Both the position numbers and the translations under genes were made by a program. A stretch of DNA of 64,000 bases from Roseateles noduli (GTDB lineage: Bacteria; Pseudomonadota; Gammaproteobacteria; Burkholderiales; Burkholderiaceae_C): contig NIOE01000012.1 of NCBI GenBank assembly GCA_002205125.1, positions 186,001 through 250,000 on the forward strand, in the 5' to 3' direction. The notes under the pieces were generated by a model. It had not been told where the DNA came from. It saw nothing but the letters and a program-made list of their open reading frames with translations, and searched no databases. This document shows positions 24,006 through 32,660 of this stretch, in pieces (position 1 is the stretch's first letter; each line of letters starts with the position of its first letter).

Positions 24006-24109
24006 GCCCAGGAAGTGATGTCCAGTGGACATCACGCGAGGACTCGAATGGTTTGGACCGGGAGGTCCAAACCGGGGTCGCGCTTGCGTGACCGAGTCCT
24101 CTCCTGCGC
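24006..24109 (+). pseudogene. decayed tRNA-Leu-like remnant containing nested inverted repeats
   Basis: CGAGTCCTCTCCTG at 24093-24106 repeats the tRNA-Leu 3' half (T-arm to acceptor) exactly 150 bp downstream of the true copy, continuing as CGCA versus GGCA. GCCCAGG at 24006-24012 equals the tRNA 5' acceptor strand; paired with the remnant 3' end, six of seven bases match. Between them lie two perfect 10-bp inverted repeats, 24015-24024/24026-24035 and 24050-24059/24064-24073, and a 9-bp one, 24038-24046/24093-24101. No functional tRNA fold with a Leu anticodon is possible. It is either a degenerate duplicate tRNA or an attachment-site-like scar. Confidence 0.45.
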
Positions 24110-24155
24110 AGTCAGCGAGTGCTGTGGCAAAGTCGGGCGAGCATTTCGGATCTCT

Positions 24156-25232
24156 ATGCCGCCACGTAAACCCGCCACCATCATCGACGTCGCCCGTGAA
24201 TCGGGGGTCTCCATCAAGACGGTATCCCGGGTGTTGAACCAGGAGCCTGGGGTTCATGCCGACACGCGGGAGGCGGTGCTGAAGGTCGTGGCCGACCTCA
24301 AGTACCGGCCAAAGCAATCGGCGCGCAGCCTGGCCGGCGGACGGTCGTTCCTGATCGGCCTGCTGTATTACGACCCGTCGGCGGCCTTCGTCGGTGGTGT
24401 CCAGCAGGGGGCGACGCTGCGTTGCCGCGAGGCGGGTTATCACCTCGTCGTCGAATCGCTCCACAACGATGCTCCGGACCTCGCCATGCAGGTCGACCGC
24501 ATGGTCTCCGCGCTGCGACCGGACGGCATGATCCTGACCCCGCCGCTGTGCGACAACCCGCAGGTGCTGTCCGCCTTGCGCGAGAGCCAGACGCCGTGTG
24601 TGCTGATCTCCCCGGCCGCCGACGAGCCCGACCATCCCAGCGTCCGCATGGACGACGTGCATGCGGCGGAGGAGATCACCAACCTGCTGATCAGCCTCGG
24701 CCACACGCGCATCGCGATCATCAAGGGCGCGAAGGAGCAGGTCGCGTCCAAGCGCCGCTACCAGGGCTACCTGGCCGCGTTGAAGGCGCACAAGTTGCCG
24801 CTGGACAAGGACCTGGTGGTGCAGGGGGACTTCACCTTCGACACCGGCGTCGAAGCGGCGTATCAACTGCTGAGCCGACGCCAACGCCCGACCGCGGTCT
24901 TCGCGAGCAACGACGACATGGCGTTGGGTGTGCTGGCCGCGGCGCAACGCCTCGGCCTCGCCGTCCCGGGCGACCTCTCCATCGCCGGCTTCGACGACAC
25001 GCCCGCTGCCGCGCGCGTGTGGCCGCCGCTGACGACGGTCCGCCAGCCGATGGACGACATGGCGCGCGCCGCCGTCGACCTGCTGATCGGCACGCCGCGC
25101 GATGCCGACCCCGAGGTCGGCGCCGAAGAGGCTGCGAAGCCCAAGCACCGCGTCCTGCCGCACGAACTGGTGGTGCGCGACTCCACCGCGGTGCTCGGCA
25201 CCAAGGCCGCGCCGCGCCTCAAGAAGGCCTGA
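24156..25232 (+). CDS. LacI family transcriptional regulator
   Basis: 358 aa from ATG 24156. The N-terminal HTH is ATIIDVARESGVSIKTVSRV with the hinge region YRPKQSARSLAGGRSF, then a periplasmic-binding-like sugar domain (LIGLLYYDPSAAFVGGVQQG, VFASNDDMALGVLAAAQRLG, LSIAGFDDTPAAARVWPPLT). It is convergent with the halogenase gene (17 bp between stops). Two LacI-type palindromes at 26900-26937, between the halogenase and TonB receptor genes, are its likely operators. This makes it the local sugar-responsive repressor; the effector is probably a beta-glucoside or its breakdown product, judged from the GH1 enzyme in the locus. Confidence 0.92.
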   Translation: MPPRKPATIIDVARESGVSIKTVSRVLNQEPGVHADTREAVLKVVADLKYRPKQSARSLAGGRSFLIGLLYYDPSAAFVGGVQQGATLRCREAGYHLVVESLHNDAPDLAMQVDRMVSALRPDGMILTPPLCDNPQVLSALRESQTPCVLISPAADEPDHPSVRMDDVHAAEEITNLLISLGHTRIAIIKGAKEQVASKRRYQGYLAALKAHKLPLDKDLVVQGDFTFDTGVEAAYQLLSRRQRPTAVFASNDDMALGVLAAAQRLGLAVPGDLSIAGFDDTPAAARVWPPLTTVRQPMDDMARAAVDLLIGTPRDADPEVGAEEAAKPKHRVLPHELVVRDSTAVLGTKAAPRLKKA

Positions 25233-25249
25233 GCGCCGTCAGGCCGGGC

Positions 25250-26803
25250 TCACGCCGCTCGCCTGCCCGTCCGTGCGAGTAGCTGCTCGATCAGCACCCG
25301 ATGCGGCGGCAGATCCCGCAGCGCATGCGCGCCGAGCTGCGCGATCGTCGCGAACTCCTTCCGGGCCTCCTCGCTGCGCATCAGCGCGGCGGCACCCGTC
25401 CCGAGCTGCGTCTTGAATTCCATCCCGTAGAGCACGTACTGCCAGCTCGCCGGCAGGTACATCTCGACGTCGGTGATGAAGTCCAGGCGCTGCGGCGGCC
25501 GGCAGCGCCACATCGCGAGCTTCTCTTTCAGCGTGTCGGTGAACGACGCCGGATCCGCGTTCTCGCGCCAGAACGCGGTGTCCGTGCGCTGCGTCAGTCC
25601 GTAGTGCAGCTTGATGAAGTCGACGATCCGCGCGTAGCGCTCATTCATGAACGCGTTGAAGTGCTTCGCCACCGGCGCGGTATCGCCGTTGAACGGGAAC
25701 AGCTGTCCGATCAGATACGTCGCGGTCTCGATGAGCCCGATGCCCGACGACTCCAGCGGCTCCAGGAAGCCGCCTGACAGCCCGACCGCCACGCAGTTCT
25801 TCACCCACTGCGTCTCGCGATACCCGATGTTGAGCGCGAGCTTGCGCGGCGTCAGCGCGTCCGACGCCGGGCCGATGTAGCGGCGCAGCGCGCGTTCCGC
25901 TTCCTCGTCGTCGCAATGCCGGCTGCTGTACACATGGCCGATGCCGCGACGTTCCTGCAGCCCGATGTCCCAGATCCAGCCGTGATCCTGCGCGCTCGCG
26001 ATCGTGTACGACGCGATCGGCGCATCCGGTCGCGCATACGGCACCTGCATCGCCAATGCGCTGTCGACGAAGAGCACGTCGCGCATCGACTTGAACGGCG
26101 AGCCCAGCGCCTCGCCGATCAATCGCGCCCGGAAGCCGCTGCAATCGACATAGAGCCCGGCCGTCAAGGTGCCGGCCTCCTTCGTGTGCACGGCGGCGAT
26201 CGCGCCCTGTTCATCGAGATCCACGCGATCCACCGTCGCGATCACGCGCTTCACACCGAGCGCCTGCCCATGCTCCGCGAGCAGCGCGGCGAAGCGTCCC
26301 GCATCGAAGTGATACGCGTAGTTCAACGGCCCGAGGAAGTCCCCGTCGCTCGCCCGCTTCGGCCCGTGCCGCGCATCCGCCACGGCCTTCTGCAGCGTCA
26401 CGGCTTCGGCGAATGCGCGCCCCTCGCCGGCGTCGCCCATCAGCCAGTACGGCAGCAACTCCGGCGCACCAGGCCGCTGGCTCGGCTGACTGAACGGATG
26501 GAAGTAGTGATCGGCGCCCGCGGCCCCCGGCGGCCGCACCCAATGCTCGAACCGGATGCCCTGCTTGTACGTCGCCGAGCAGGCGTCGAGGAACTCCGCC
26601 TCGCCGATGCCGATCGCCGACAGCGTCCCGCGGATCGAGGGGAAGGTGCCTTCGCCGACGCCGATGATGCCGATATCGCTGGACTCCACCAGCGTGATGC
26701 GGATGCCGCCGTGCGCGGTGCCGAGCTGTCGCGCGAGGAATGCGGCGGTCAGCCAGCCGGCGGTGCCGCCGCCGACGATGAGGATGTCCTGGATGGGCTG
26801 CAT
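25250..26803 (-). CDS. flavin-dependent tryptophan-halogenase family protein
   Basis: 517 aa from ATG 26803 (AGGAG nearby; the upstream open frame has no support). The FAD motif ILIVGGGTAGWLTAAFLARQ, the GVGEGTFPSIRGTL loop, the family lysine in CSATYKQGIRFEHW (Lys80, aligning with RebH Lys79) and FLEPLESSGIGLIETATYLI (active-site Glu region) are all present. The hallmark WxWxIP appears as WIWDIGL, losing the IP. Halogenase-like genes beside TonB receptors are common in carbohydrate loci of proteobacteria, usually with unknown function. Substrates may be free aromatics or peptidyl/sugar-linked groups; a need for a partner flavin reductase is expected. Divergent from the receptor gene with shared LacI-type operators. 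Confidence 0.85.
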   Translation of the reverse strand: MQPIQDILIVGGGTAGWLTAAFLARQLGTAHGGIRITLVESSDIGIIGVGEGTFPSIRGTLSAIGIGEAEFLDACSATYKQGIRFEHWVRPPGAAGADHYFHPFSQPSQRPGAPELLPYWLMGDAGEGRAFAEAVTLQKAVADARHGPKRASDGDFLGPLNYAYHFDAGRFAALLAEHGQALGVKRVIATVDRVDLDEQGAIAAVHTKEAGTLTAGLYVDCSGFRARLIGEALGSPFKSMRDVLFVDSALAMQVPYARPDAPIASYTIASAQDHGWIWDIGLQERRGIGHVYSSRHCDDEEAERALRRYIGPASDALTPRKLALNIGYRETQWVKNCVAVGLSGGFLEPLESSGIGLIETATYLIGQLFPFNGDTAPVAKHFNAFMNERYARIVDFIKLHYGLTQRTDTAFWRENADPASFTDTLKEKLAMWRCRPPQRLDFITDVEMYLPASWQYVLYGMEFKTQLGTGAAALMRSEEARKEFATIAQLGAHALRDLPPHRVLIEQLLARTGRRAA

Positions 26804-26899
26804 GCGTGTGTCTCCTGGTCGGGTCTGCTCTGTTGTTGCGGTCCGATCTGACGTCGGATCCGGATCCTGCGATCTACGGGTAAATGATAGTGAGCAAAA

Positions 26900-26913
26900 T
26901 GACAACGATGTCA
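26900..26913. promoter_or_regulatory. LacI-type operator, imperfect copy
   Basis: TGACAACGATGTCA is a 14-bp dyad with one mismatched pair, 24 bp before a perfect copy. It lies in the divergent halogenase/TonB-receptor promoter region and is the likely target of the LacI protein at 24156. Confidence 0.65.
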
Positions 26914-26923
26914 ATCAGAGCGT

Positions 26924-26937
26924 TGACAACGTTGTCA
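26924..26937. promoter_or_regulatory. LacI-type operator, perfect 14-bp palindrome
   Basis: TGACAACGTTGTCA is fully palindromic with the central CG of LacI-family sites. The centre-to-centre distance to the imperfect copy is 24 bp, a little over two helical turns, so both could be bound on nearly the same face. Confidence 0.75.
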
Positions 26938-27020
26938 TGCGTTGCCTACCATGCGCTCAAATTAGAAGAACAAGACCACCCGGACCAGAGCTTCGAATCG
27001 AAAGCCCACCAGGAGACAAC

Positions 27021-29471
27021 ATGACTGACCGCCTCATCCGCCGGCCGCGCCTCGGCCTTTCCACGCCTGTCCAGATCGCGGTGCTCGCGCTGCTGGCCGG
27101 CGCCGCCCACGCCCAATCGACCGAAGCCCCCGCGCCGGCGCCGCAGGCTGAAACCGGCACCACCGCCGCCACGTCGTCGACCGACGGCAAGGAGAACAAG
27201 GCGCTGCCTCAAGTCGTCGTCACGGCGACCAAACGCGCCACGTCGCTGCAGAAGACCCCGATCGCGGTGACCGCGATCAGCGCGTCGACCATCGACGACG
27301 CCCACGTCAAGAGCATGCTCGACGTGTTCAACCTCGTGCCCAGCATGCAGGGCACGGGGCAGGGCGATCACGGCATCGTGAGCATCACGCTGCGCGGCAT
27401 CGGCAACGACTCCGCCAAGACCGAATACGCCGACCCCGAGGTCGCGCTGTTCGTCGACGGTGTCTTCGCGCCGCGCCCGGAAGGCGCCGCGACCATGCTG
27501 TTCGACCTCGACGGCATCGAAGTGCTGCGCGGCCCGCAGGGCACGCTGTGGGGACGCAACTCCACCGTCGGCACCATCAACATGAAGACGGCCAAGCCGG
27601 TGTTGAAGGACAACTCCGGCTACGTCGAACTCGGCACCGGCACCTACAACCGCCTGGGCGCCAAGGGCGCGATCAACATCCCGCTGGGCGACACGCTCGC
27701 GGCGCGCGTGGCCTTCATCCACGAGCAGCACGACGGCTACGTCGACTACCAGAAGCCGACGCAGTACACGATCGCGCAGCAGCAGGCCGCCTACAACGCG
27801 GGCAACACGGCCGGTACCTTCCCGCCGTTCCAGCCGATCAACTACAACCTGTTCACCACCGGCGGACCGAAGTACAACGCGCAGGACCAGACCGCCGCGC
27901 GCCTGAGCTTCCTGTGGCAGCCGATCAAGGAATTCCGCTGGGACGTGTCGGTCGAGCAGTTCGCCGACCGCGGCACGCCGGCGATGAGCCTGATGCAGAC
28001 CCCGCGCGACGGCCAGAAGTTCTGGTCCGCGCTGATCGACACGGCGCCGTCGCTCAAGCGCGACTCCACCTCGATCCGCAGCCGCGCGGAGTACGACATG
28101 GGCGGCATGTCGCTGGCCTACGTCGCGGGCTACACCCACTTCAAGGGATCGGGCACCTACGACCAGGACCTGGGCGTGCAGATGCCGACCAGCTTCACGA
28201 CGGGCGCCAACCACCAGGAAGACAACACCGTCTGGACCAGCTACCGCAGCCAGAGCCATGAACTGACGCTGCAGAGCACGGCCAAGCAGACCATCGATTG
28301 GGTGCTGGGCCTGTACTACGCGGCCGAGGACAACGGCATCCGCTTCGACATCCCGATCATGAACGGGACGCAGCAGGGCACGGTGAGCTGGCAGGGCTCG
28401 TTCATCCAGCCCAAGGAGACGGTCGATTCCAAGGCCGCCTTCGGCCAGGCGACCTGGAACCTGACCGACGCCTTCCACGTCACCGGCGGCCTGCGCTACA
28501 CGCACGACGACCGCAAGAACATCGGCGGTCGCGGCTGGACCTGGAACAACAACCCCGCCGCGCCGCAGATCCCGCTGAATCCGACGATCGATCCGACCGA
28601 TCCGGCCAACGGCTACGTCGCGGGCAACATCAACGACGCCCACTACAAAGGTAGCAAGACGACCTGGCTGGCGCGCGCCACCTACGACATCGACAAGAGC
28701 TCGATGGCCTACGGCAGCGTGTCCACCGGCTACAAGTCCGGCGGCACCGGCGACGGCGGCCTGCCCTACGGCCCGGAGACGCTCACCAACTACGAGGTCG
28801 GCTACAAGACCTCGCTGCTGGACGGACGCATGACCTTCAACGTCAGCGCGTACCACATGAAGTTCAAGGACTTCCAGTTCAGCGCCCCGGTGATCGTCAA
28901 CGGCAACCGCCAGTTCGCCTACTCCAACGCCGAGGGCGCGAAGGTGTCCGGCGTCGAGCTCGAGACAGCCTGGATGATCACCAACGACGACAAGCTGATG
29001 CTGTCGGCGTCGTACACGAAGACCAAGCTGGGTCAGCTGGTGGCGGCGTCCAACGACTACCAGCTGCCGACCTGCTTCGACGCGACGCTGGGCGGGACCT
29101 GCCTGAACGTGACCGGTCACGAGCTGCCGCATGCCCCCAAGGTGGCGATCCAGCTGATGTACGAGCACGTCTTCCCACTCGCCAACGGCGACCAGGTCGC
29201 GCCGCGCATCAGCTACCACTACCAGTCGGCCAACTGGCTGTCGGTCTTCAACCTGGGCGACGGCGACCGCCAGAAGGCGTACTCGACGGCGGACATCAGC
29301 GTGCGCTACACGTCGAAGAAGAACTGGTACGTCGACGGCTTCGTGCGCAACGTGTCGGACGAGAAGATCAAGACCAGCGCGGGCAGCGCGGTGAGCTTCG
29401 CCAATCCGGTGTGGACCGCGCAGTACGCGGCGCCTCGGACCTTCGGTCTGAACGCGGGCTACAACTTCTGA
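27021..29471 (+). CDS. TonB-dependent outer-membrane receptor
   Basis: 816 aa from ATG 27021 (CAGGAGACAAC upstream). A signal peptide ends at AGAAHAQS (~33), then an acidic linker, and a plug domain beginning LPQVVVTATKRATSLQKTPI with ITLRGIGNDSA and EVLRGPQGTLWGRNSTVGTI. The barrel ends in the required aromatic residue (FGLNAGYNF). The plug style, with ATKR...LQKTPIAVTAIS, is that of the large receptor group common in Sphingomonads and Xanthomonads. Being next to a sugar-binding ABC system, GH1 and glucokinase suggests uptake of an oligosaccharide or glycoside. It has LacI-type operators upstream and is followed 5 bp later by the solute-binding-protein gene. Confidence 0.92.
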   Translation: MTDRLIRRPRLGLSTPVQIAVLALLAGAAHAQSTEAPAPAPQAETGTTAATSSTDGKENKALPQVVVTATKRATSLQKTPIAVTAISASTIDDAHVKSMLDVFNLVPSMQGTGQGDHGIVSITLRGIGNDSAKTEYADPEVALFVDGVFAPRPEGAATMLFDLDGIEVLRGPQGTLWGRNSTVGTINMKTAKPVLKDNSGYVELGTGTYNRLGAKGAINIPLGDTLAARVAFIHEQHDGYVDYQKPTQYTIAQQQAAYNAGNTAGTFPPFQPINYNLFTTGGPKYNAQDQTAARLSFLWQPIKEFRWDVSVEQFADRGTPAMSLMQTPRDGQKFWSALIDTAPSLKRDSTSIRSRAEYDMGGMSLAYVAGYTHFKGSGTYDQDLGVQMPTSFTTGANHQEDNTVWTSYRSQSHELTLQSTAKQTIDWVLGLYYAAEDNGIRFDIPIMNGTQQGTVSWQGSFIQPKETVDSKAAFGQATWNLTDAFHVTGGLRYTHDDRKNIGGRGWTWNNNPAAPQIPLNPTIDPTDPANGYVAGNINDAHYKGSKTTWLARATYDIDKSSMAYGSVSTGYKSGGTGDGGLPYGPETLTNYEVGYKTSLLDGRMTFNVSAYHMKFKDFQFSAPVIVNGNRQFAYSNAEGAKVSGVELETAWMITNDDKLMLSASYTKTKLGQLVAASNDYQLPTCFDATLGGTCLNVTGHELPHAPKVAIQLMYEHVFPLANGDQVAPRISYHYQSANWLSVFNLGDGDRQKAYSTADISVRYTSKKNWYVDGFVRNVSDEKIKTSAGSAVSFANPVWTAQYAAPRTFGLNAGYNF

Positions 29472-29476
29472 CCGCT

Positions 29477-30790
29477 GTGCCCGATGTCCACCTGACCCGG
29501 CGATCGGCGGCGCGTGCGCTGCTGGTGGCCGGGGCGGCCGCCGCGCTCCCAGGAGCCTTCCCTGTGGCGGTGTCGGCGGCGGCCCAGGTGGCCCCGACGC
29601 GCGCAACGACCTCGGTGCTGCGCGTCGCCACATTCCCCGACCTCGACCGCGCCGCGATCGCGGCCGCGCCCCGCTGGCGCGCGCTGCATCCGGAGGTCGA
29701 GCTCAAGTTGCTGTCGATGCAATACGCGGATCACCACCTGTCGATGACGACGGCGTTGGCGACGGGCTCCGGCCTGCCCGACGTGATGGCGATCGACCTG
29801 CGCTACATCGGCAAGTTCGCCGGTTCGGGAGGCTTCGTCGACCTGAACCAGGCGCCGTTCAACGCCGCCGCGCATGCCGACGACTACGTCCGCTTCGCGA
29901 TGGCGCAGGGCGTGGGCCCGAACGGCACGCAGATCGCGATCCCCGCCGACATCGGCCCCGGCACGCTGATCTACCGCAAGGACCTGCTCGACAAGGCGGG
30001 TGTCAGCGAAGCGGAGATCACCCGCGACTGGGCCTCGTACCTCGCCGCGGGCGAGCGCATCCGCAAGACCACCGGCGCCTACCTGATGGCCGATGCCGCC
30101 GACCTGCGCGACATCGCGCTGCGCCAGGGGCTGCAGGACGGCGAAGGCCTCTACTTCGATGCGGAAGGTCGTGTGCTCGTTGAGTCGGCGCGCTTCCGCC
30201 ACGCCTTCGAGCTCGGCCGCGCCGCGCGCCGCGCGGGCCTGGACGCTCGTGCGATCGCGTGGACCAACGACTGGGCGGCCGGCTTCAAGCAGGGCCGCAT
30301 CGCGACGCAGATGATGGGCGCCTGGCTCGTCGGCCAGCTGCGCAACTGGATCGCGCCGCAGACAACCGGCCTGTGGCGCTCGGCGCCGCTGCCTGGCGGC
30401 GTGCAGGCCGCATACGGCGGATCGTTCTATGCGATCCCGAAGAAGGCCGCCAACAAGAGCGCCGCCTGGGATTTCATCCGCCTGATGACGGCCGACGCGC
30501 AGGTGCAGCTGGAATCGCTCAAGGTGCTGGACAGCTTCCCCGCGATGCGCGCGGTGCTGCGCGACCCGGTGATGGACGAGCCGATCGACTTCCTCGGCGG
30601 ACAACGCGCACGCCAGCTGTGGCGCGAGACCGCGTCGCATATCCCCGCGATCCCGGTGAACCGGTTCGACGTGCTCGCCACGACCGTGATCCGGGACGAG
30701 TTCGAGCGGGTCATCTCCAAGGGCAAGGCCATCGCCGAAGCGCTGGCCGACGCGCGATACCTCATCGAGCGCCGCGCTCGCCGGCGCTGA
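29477..30790 (+). CDS. ABC transporter solute-binding protein (CUT1 family) with Tat-like signal
   Basis: About 437 aa from a GTG at 29477, the first start after the receptor stop; the start is uncertain. The N-terminus HLTRRSAARALLVAGAAAAL carries a twin-arginine and hydrophobic core, suggesting Tat export. The mature part is a family-1 sugar-binding fold: VLRVATFPDLDRAAIAAAPR, LPDVMAIDLRYIGKFAGSGG, IPADIGPGTLIYRKDLLDKA, and GSFYAIPKKAANKSAAWDFI near the C-terminal lobe. It should deliver an oligosaccharide to the permeases encoded immediately downstream (30801, 31795). Confidence 0.85.
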   Translation: MPDVHLTRRSAARALLVAGAAAALPGAFPVAVSAAAQVAPTRATTSVLRVATFPDLDRAAIAAAPRWRALHPEVELKLLSMQYADHHLSMTTALATGSGLPDVMAIDLRYIGKFAGSGGFVDLNQAPFNAAAHADDYVRFAMAQGVGPNGTQIAIPADIGPGTLIYRKDLLDKAGVSEAEITRDWASYLAAGERIRKTTGAYLMADAADLRDIALRQGLQDGEGLYFDAEGRVLVESARFRHAFELGRAARRAGLDARAIAWTNDWAAGFKQGRIATQMMGAWLVGQLRNWIAPQTTGLWRSAPLPGGVQAAYGGSFYAIPKKAANKSAAWDFIRLMTADAQVQLESLKVLDSFPAMRAVLRDPVMDEPIDFLGGQRARQLWRETASHIPAIPVNRFDVLATTVIRDEFERVISKGKAIAEALADARYLIERRARRR

Positions 30791-30800
30791 GGCCATACGC

Positions 30801-31808
30801 ATGAACGCGCGCCCCTCCCCTTCGCTCGCCGCCCCGCGCCCGTCCCGGCTGCGGTTGCCGGCGCTGCGGTCGCGTCGTCTCGCGCCTTACCTGTTCATCG
30901 CGCCGTTCTTCGCGCTGTTCCTGGTGTTCAGCCTGTTCCCGCTGGTCTTCTCGATCTACCTGTCGCTGCAGCAGTGGAATCCGGCCGAGGGCCTGCACAC
31001 GATGCACTGGGTCGGGCTGGAGAACTACGGTTACGCGCTCACCGATCCATGGTTCTGGGATGCGCTCTACAACACCGCCTGGTTCGCGCTGGTGGCCGGC
31101 GTGCCGCAGCATCTGGTGGCGCTGCCGCTGGCCTTCTTCATCCACCGGCGCTTCAAGCGCGGCCGGGACCTGATCGTCGGCGCGTACTTCGTCCCGTACA
31201 TCACGTCGAGCGTGGCGATCGCGCTGATCTTCACGACGCTCTATTCGAAAGACTACGGCCTGATCAACGCCGCGCTGGCGGAGCTCACGCGGATTCCGTT
31301 CATCGGCAGCCCGCTGGCATCGCTGACCGCGCTGAAGGACGGCGGCATCGACTGGCTGGGCGACGCCGACGTCACGCGGCCCGCCGTCGCCTTCGTCGTG
31401 TTCTGGCGCTACCTGGGCTGGAACCTGGTGCTCTACCTGTCGGGCCTGCAGGTCATCGACAAGGACCTCTACGAGGCGGCGACGCTGGACGGCGCCACCG
31501 AGTGGCAGCAGTTCTGGCACGTCACGCTGCCGCTGCTCAAGCCGATGATGTTCTTCGCGGTGACGCTGACCATCATCGGCAACCTGCAGCTGTTCGAGGA
31601 ACCCTTCATCCTCGTCGACGGGGAGAAGGGCGTGTCGTCGTCCGTGATGACGACGGCGATCTTCATGTACCGGACGGCGTTCTCGGACGGCGACTTCGGC
31701 ACCGCGTCGGCGATGTCGTGGCTGATGTTCGTGCTGATCGCCGCGCTGACCTGGCTCAACGCGCGGCTGTTCGGCCGCGACCCGCGGAGCGCCCATGGCA
31801 AGCGCTGA
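30801..31808 (+). CDS. sugar ABC transporter permease (MalF/UgpA type)
   Basis: 335 aa. After a basic N-terminus, APYLFIAPFFALFLVFSLFP begins the first span, and WVGLENYGYALTDPWFWDAL is the periplasmic loop typical of CUT1 permeases. The EAA loop reads LYEAATLDGATEWQQFWHVT followed by LPLLKP, the cytoplasmic contact for the ATPase. It starts 10 bp after the binding-protein stop and overlaps the second permease by 14 bp. No ATPase gene is in the cluster; a shared MsmK/MalK-like ATPase elsewhere must energise it. Confidence 0.93.
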   Translation: MNARPSPSLAAPRPSRLRLPALRSRRLAPYLFIAPFFALFLVFSLFPLVFSIYLSLQQWNPAEGLHTMHWVGLENYGYALTDPWFWDALYNTAWFALVAGVPQHLVALPLAFFIHRRFKRGRDLIVGAYFVPYITSSVAIALIFTTLYSKDYGLINAALAELTRIPFIGSPLASLTALKDGGIDWLGDADVTRPAVAFVVFWRYLGWNLVLYLSGLQVIDKDLYEAATLDGATEWQQFWHVTLPLLKPMMFFAVTLTIIGNLQLFEEPFILVDGEKGVSSSVMTTAIFMYRTAFSDGDFGTASAMSWLMFVLIAALTWLNARLFGRDPRSAHGKR

Positions 31809-32637
31809 ACGCCATTCGCGGGACCGGTCGGCGTGGCCGGCGCGGCTGATCGTCGCGGCGGGCGCGGTGCTGCTCGTGGCGCCGCTGTACTTCACCTTCG
31901 TCTTCGCGACGCACGGACGCACGGAGATCTTCGACAACCCGCCGCCGCTGTGGTTCGGCGACGCGGCGTCGTCGAACCTGCGGCTGCTCGAAGAGCGCCT
32001 ACCGTTCTGGCGCAACCTCGGCATGAGCCTCTACGTCGCCTCGATGACGACGGTGCTCAACCTGCTGCTGTGCTCGCTGGCGGGCTACGCGTTCGCGATC
32101 TACGAGTTCCGCTTCAAGGGGACGCTCTTCGCGATCGTGCTCGGCTCGATGATGCTGCCCGCGTTCATGCACATGATCCCGAGCTTCATGGTGATGGACG
32201 CGCTGGGCTGGATCGATGAGCCGCGCGCGCTCTACGTGCCGGCGGCGGCGAGCGCGCTGGGCATCTTCCTGATGCGGCAGTACATCGGCTCGGCCATCCC
32301 GCCCGATTTGATCGATGCCGCCCGCATCGACGGCTGCGGCGAGCTGCGCATCTTCTGGAGCATCGTGCTGCCGCTGCTCATGCCGGCGCTGGGCACGCTG
32401 GGCCTGATCACCTTCATCGCGAGCTGGAACAACTTCGTCGCGCCGCTGGTCGTCATGCGCTCGGCCGAAAACTACACGCTGCCGCTGGCGCTGCGCTCGA
32501 TGCAGGCGCCCAACAACACCGAATGGGGCGCGCTGATGATCGGCAGCGCCATCGCGATGCTGCCCTTGCTGGTGGCGTACTTCTTCAGCGCCCGGCGGCT
32601 CGTCGCCGGGCTCACCTCGGGCGCCGTGCGCGGCTGA
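31795..32637 (+). CDS. sugar ABC transporter permease (MalG type)
   Basis: 280 aa. Spans include LIVAAGAVLLVAPLYFTFVF and NLGMSLYVASMTTVLNLLLC. The EAA loop is LIDAARIDGCGELRIFWSIV followed by LPLLMPALGTLG. The 14-bp overlap with the first permease implies translational coupling. It forms the heterodimeric membrane part of the CUT1 importer together with the MalF-type protein at 30801. Confidence 0.93.
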   Translation: MASAERHSRDRSAWPARLIVAAGAVLLVAPLYFTFVFATHGRTEIFDNPPPLWFGDAASSNLRLLEERLPFWRNLGMSLYVASMTTVLNLLLCSLAGYAFAIYEFRFKGTLFAIVLGSMMLPAFMHMIPSFMVMDALGWIDEPRALYVPAAASALGIFLMRQYIGSAIPPDLIDAARIDGCGELRIFWSIVLPLLMPALGTLGLITFIASWNNFVAPLVVMRSAENYTLPLALRSMQAPNNTEWGALMIGSAIAMLPLLVAYFFSARRLVAGLTSGAVRG

Positions 32638-32660
32638 CCGAACCGACCGCCGGAAACGCC

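Noticed and set aside
24006-24109. A second functional tRNA-Leu
   Set aside because: Only the acceptor and T-arm edges match; no D-arm or Leu anticodon loop can be formed between them.
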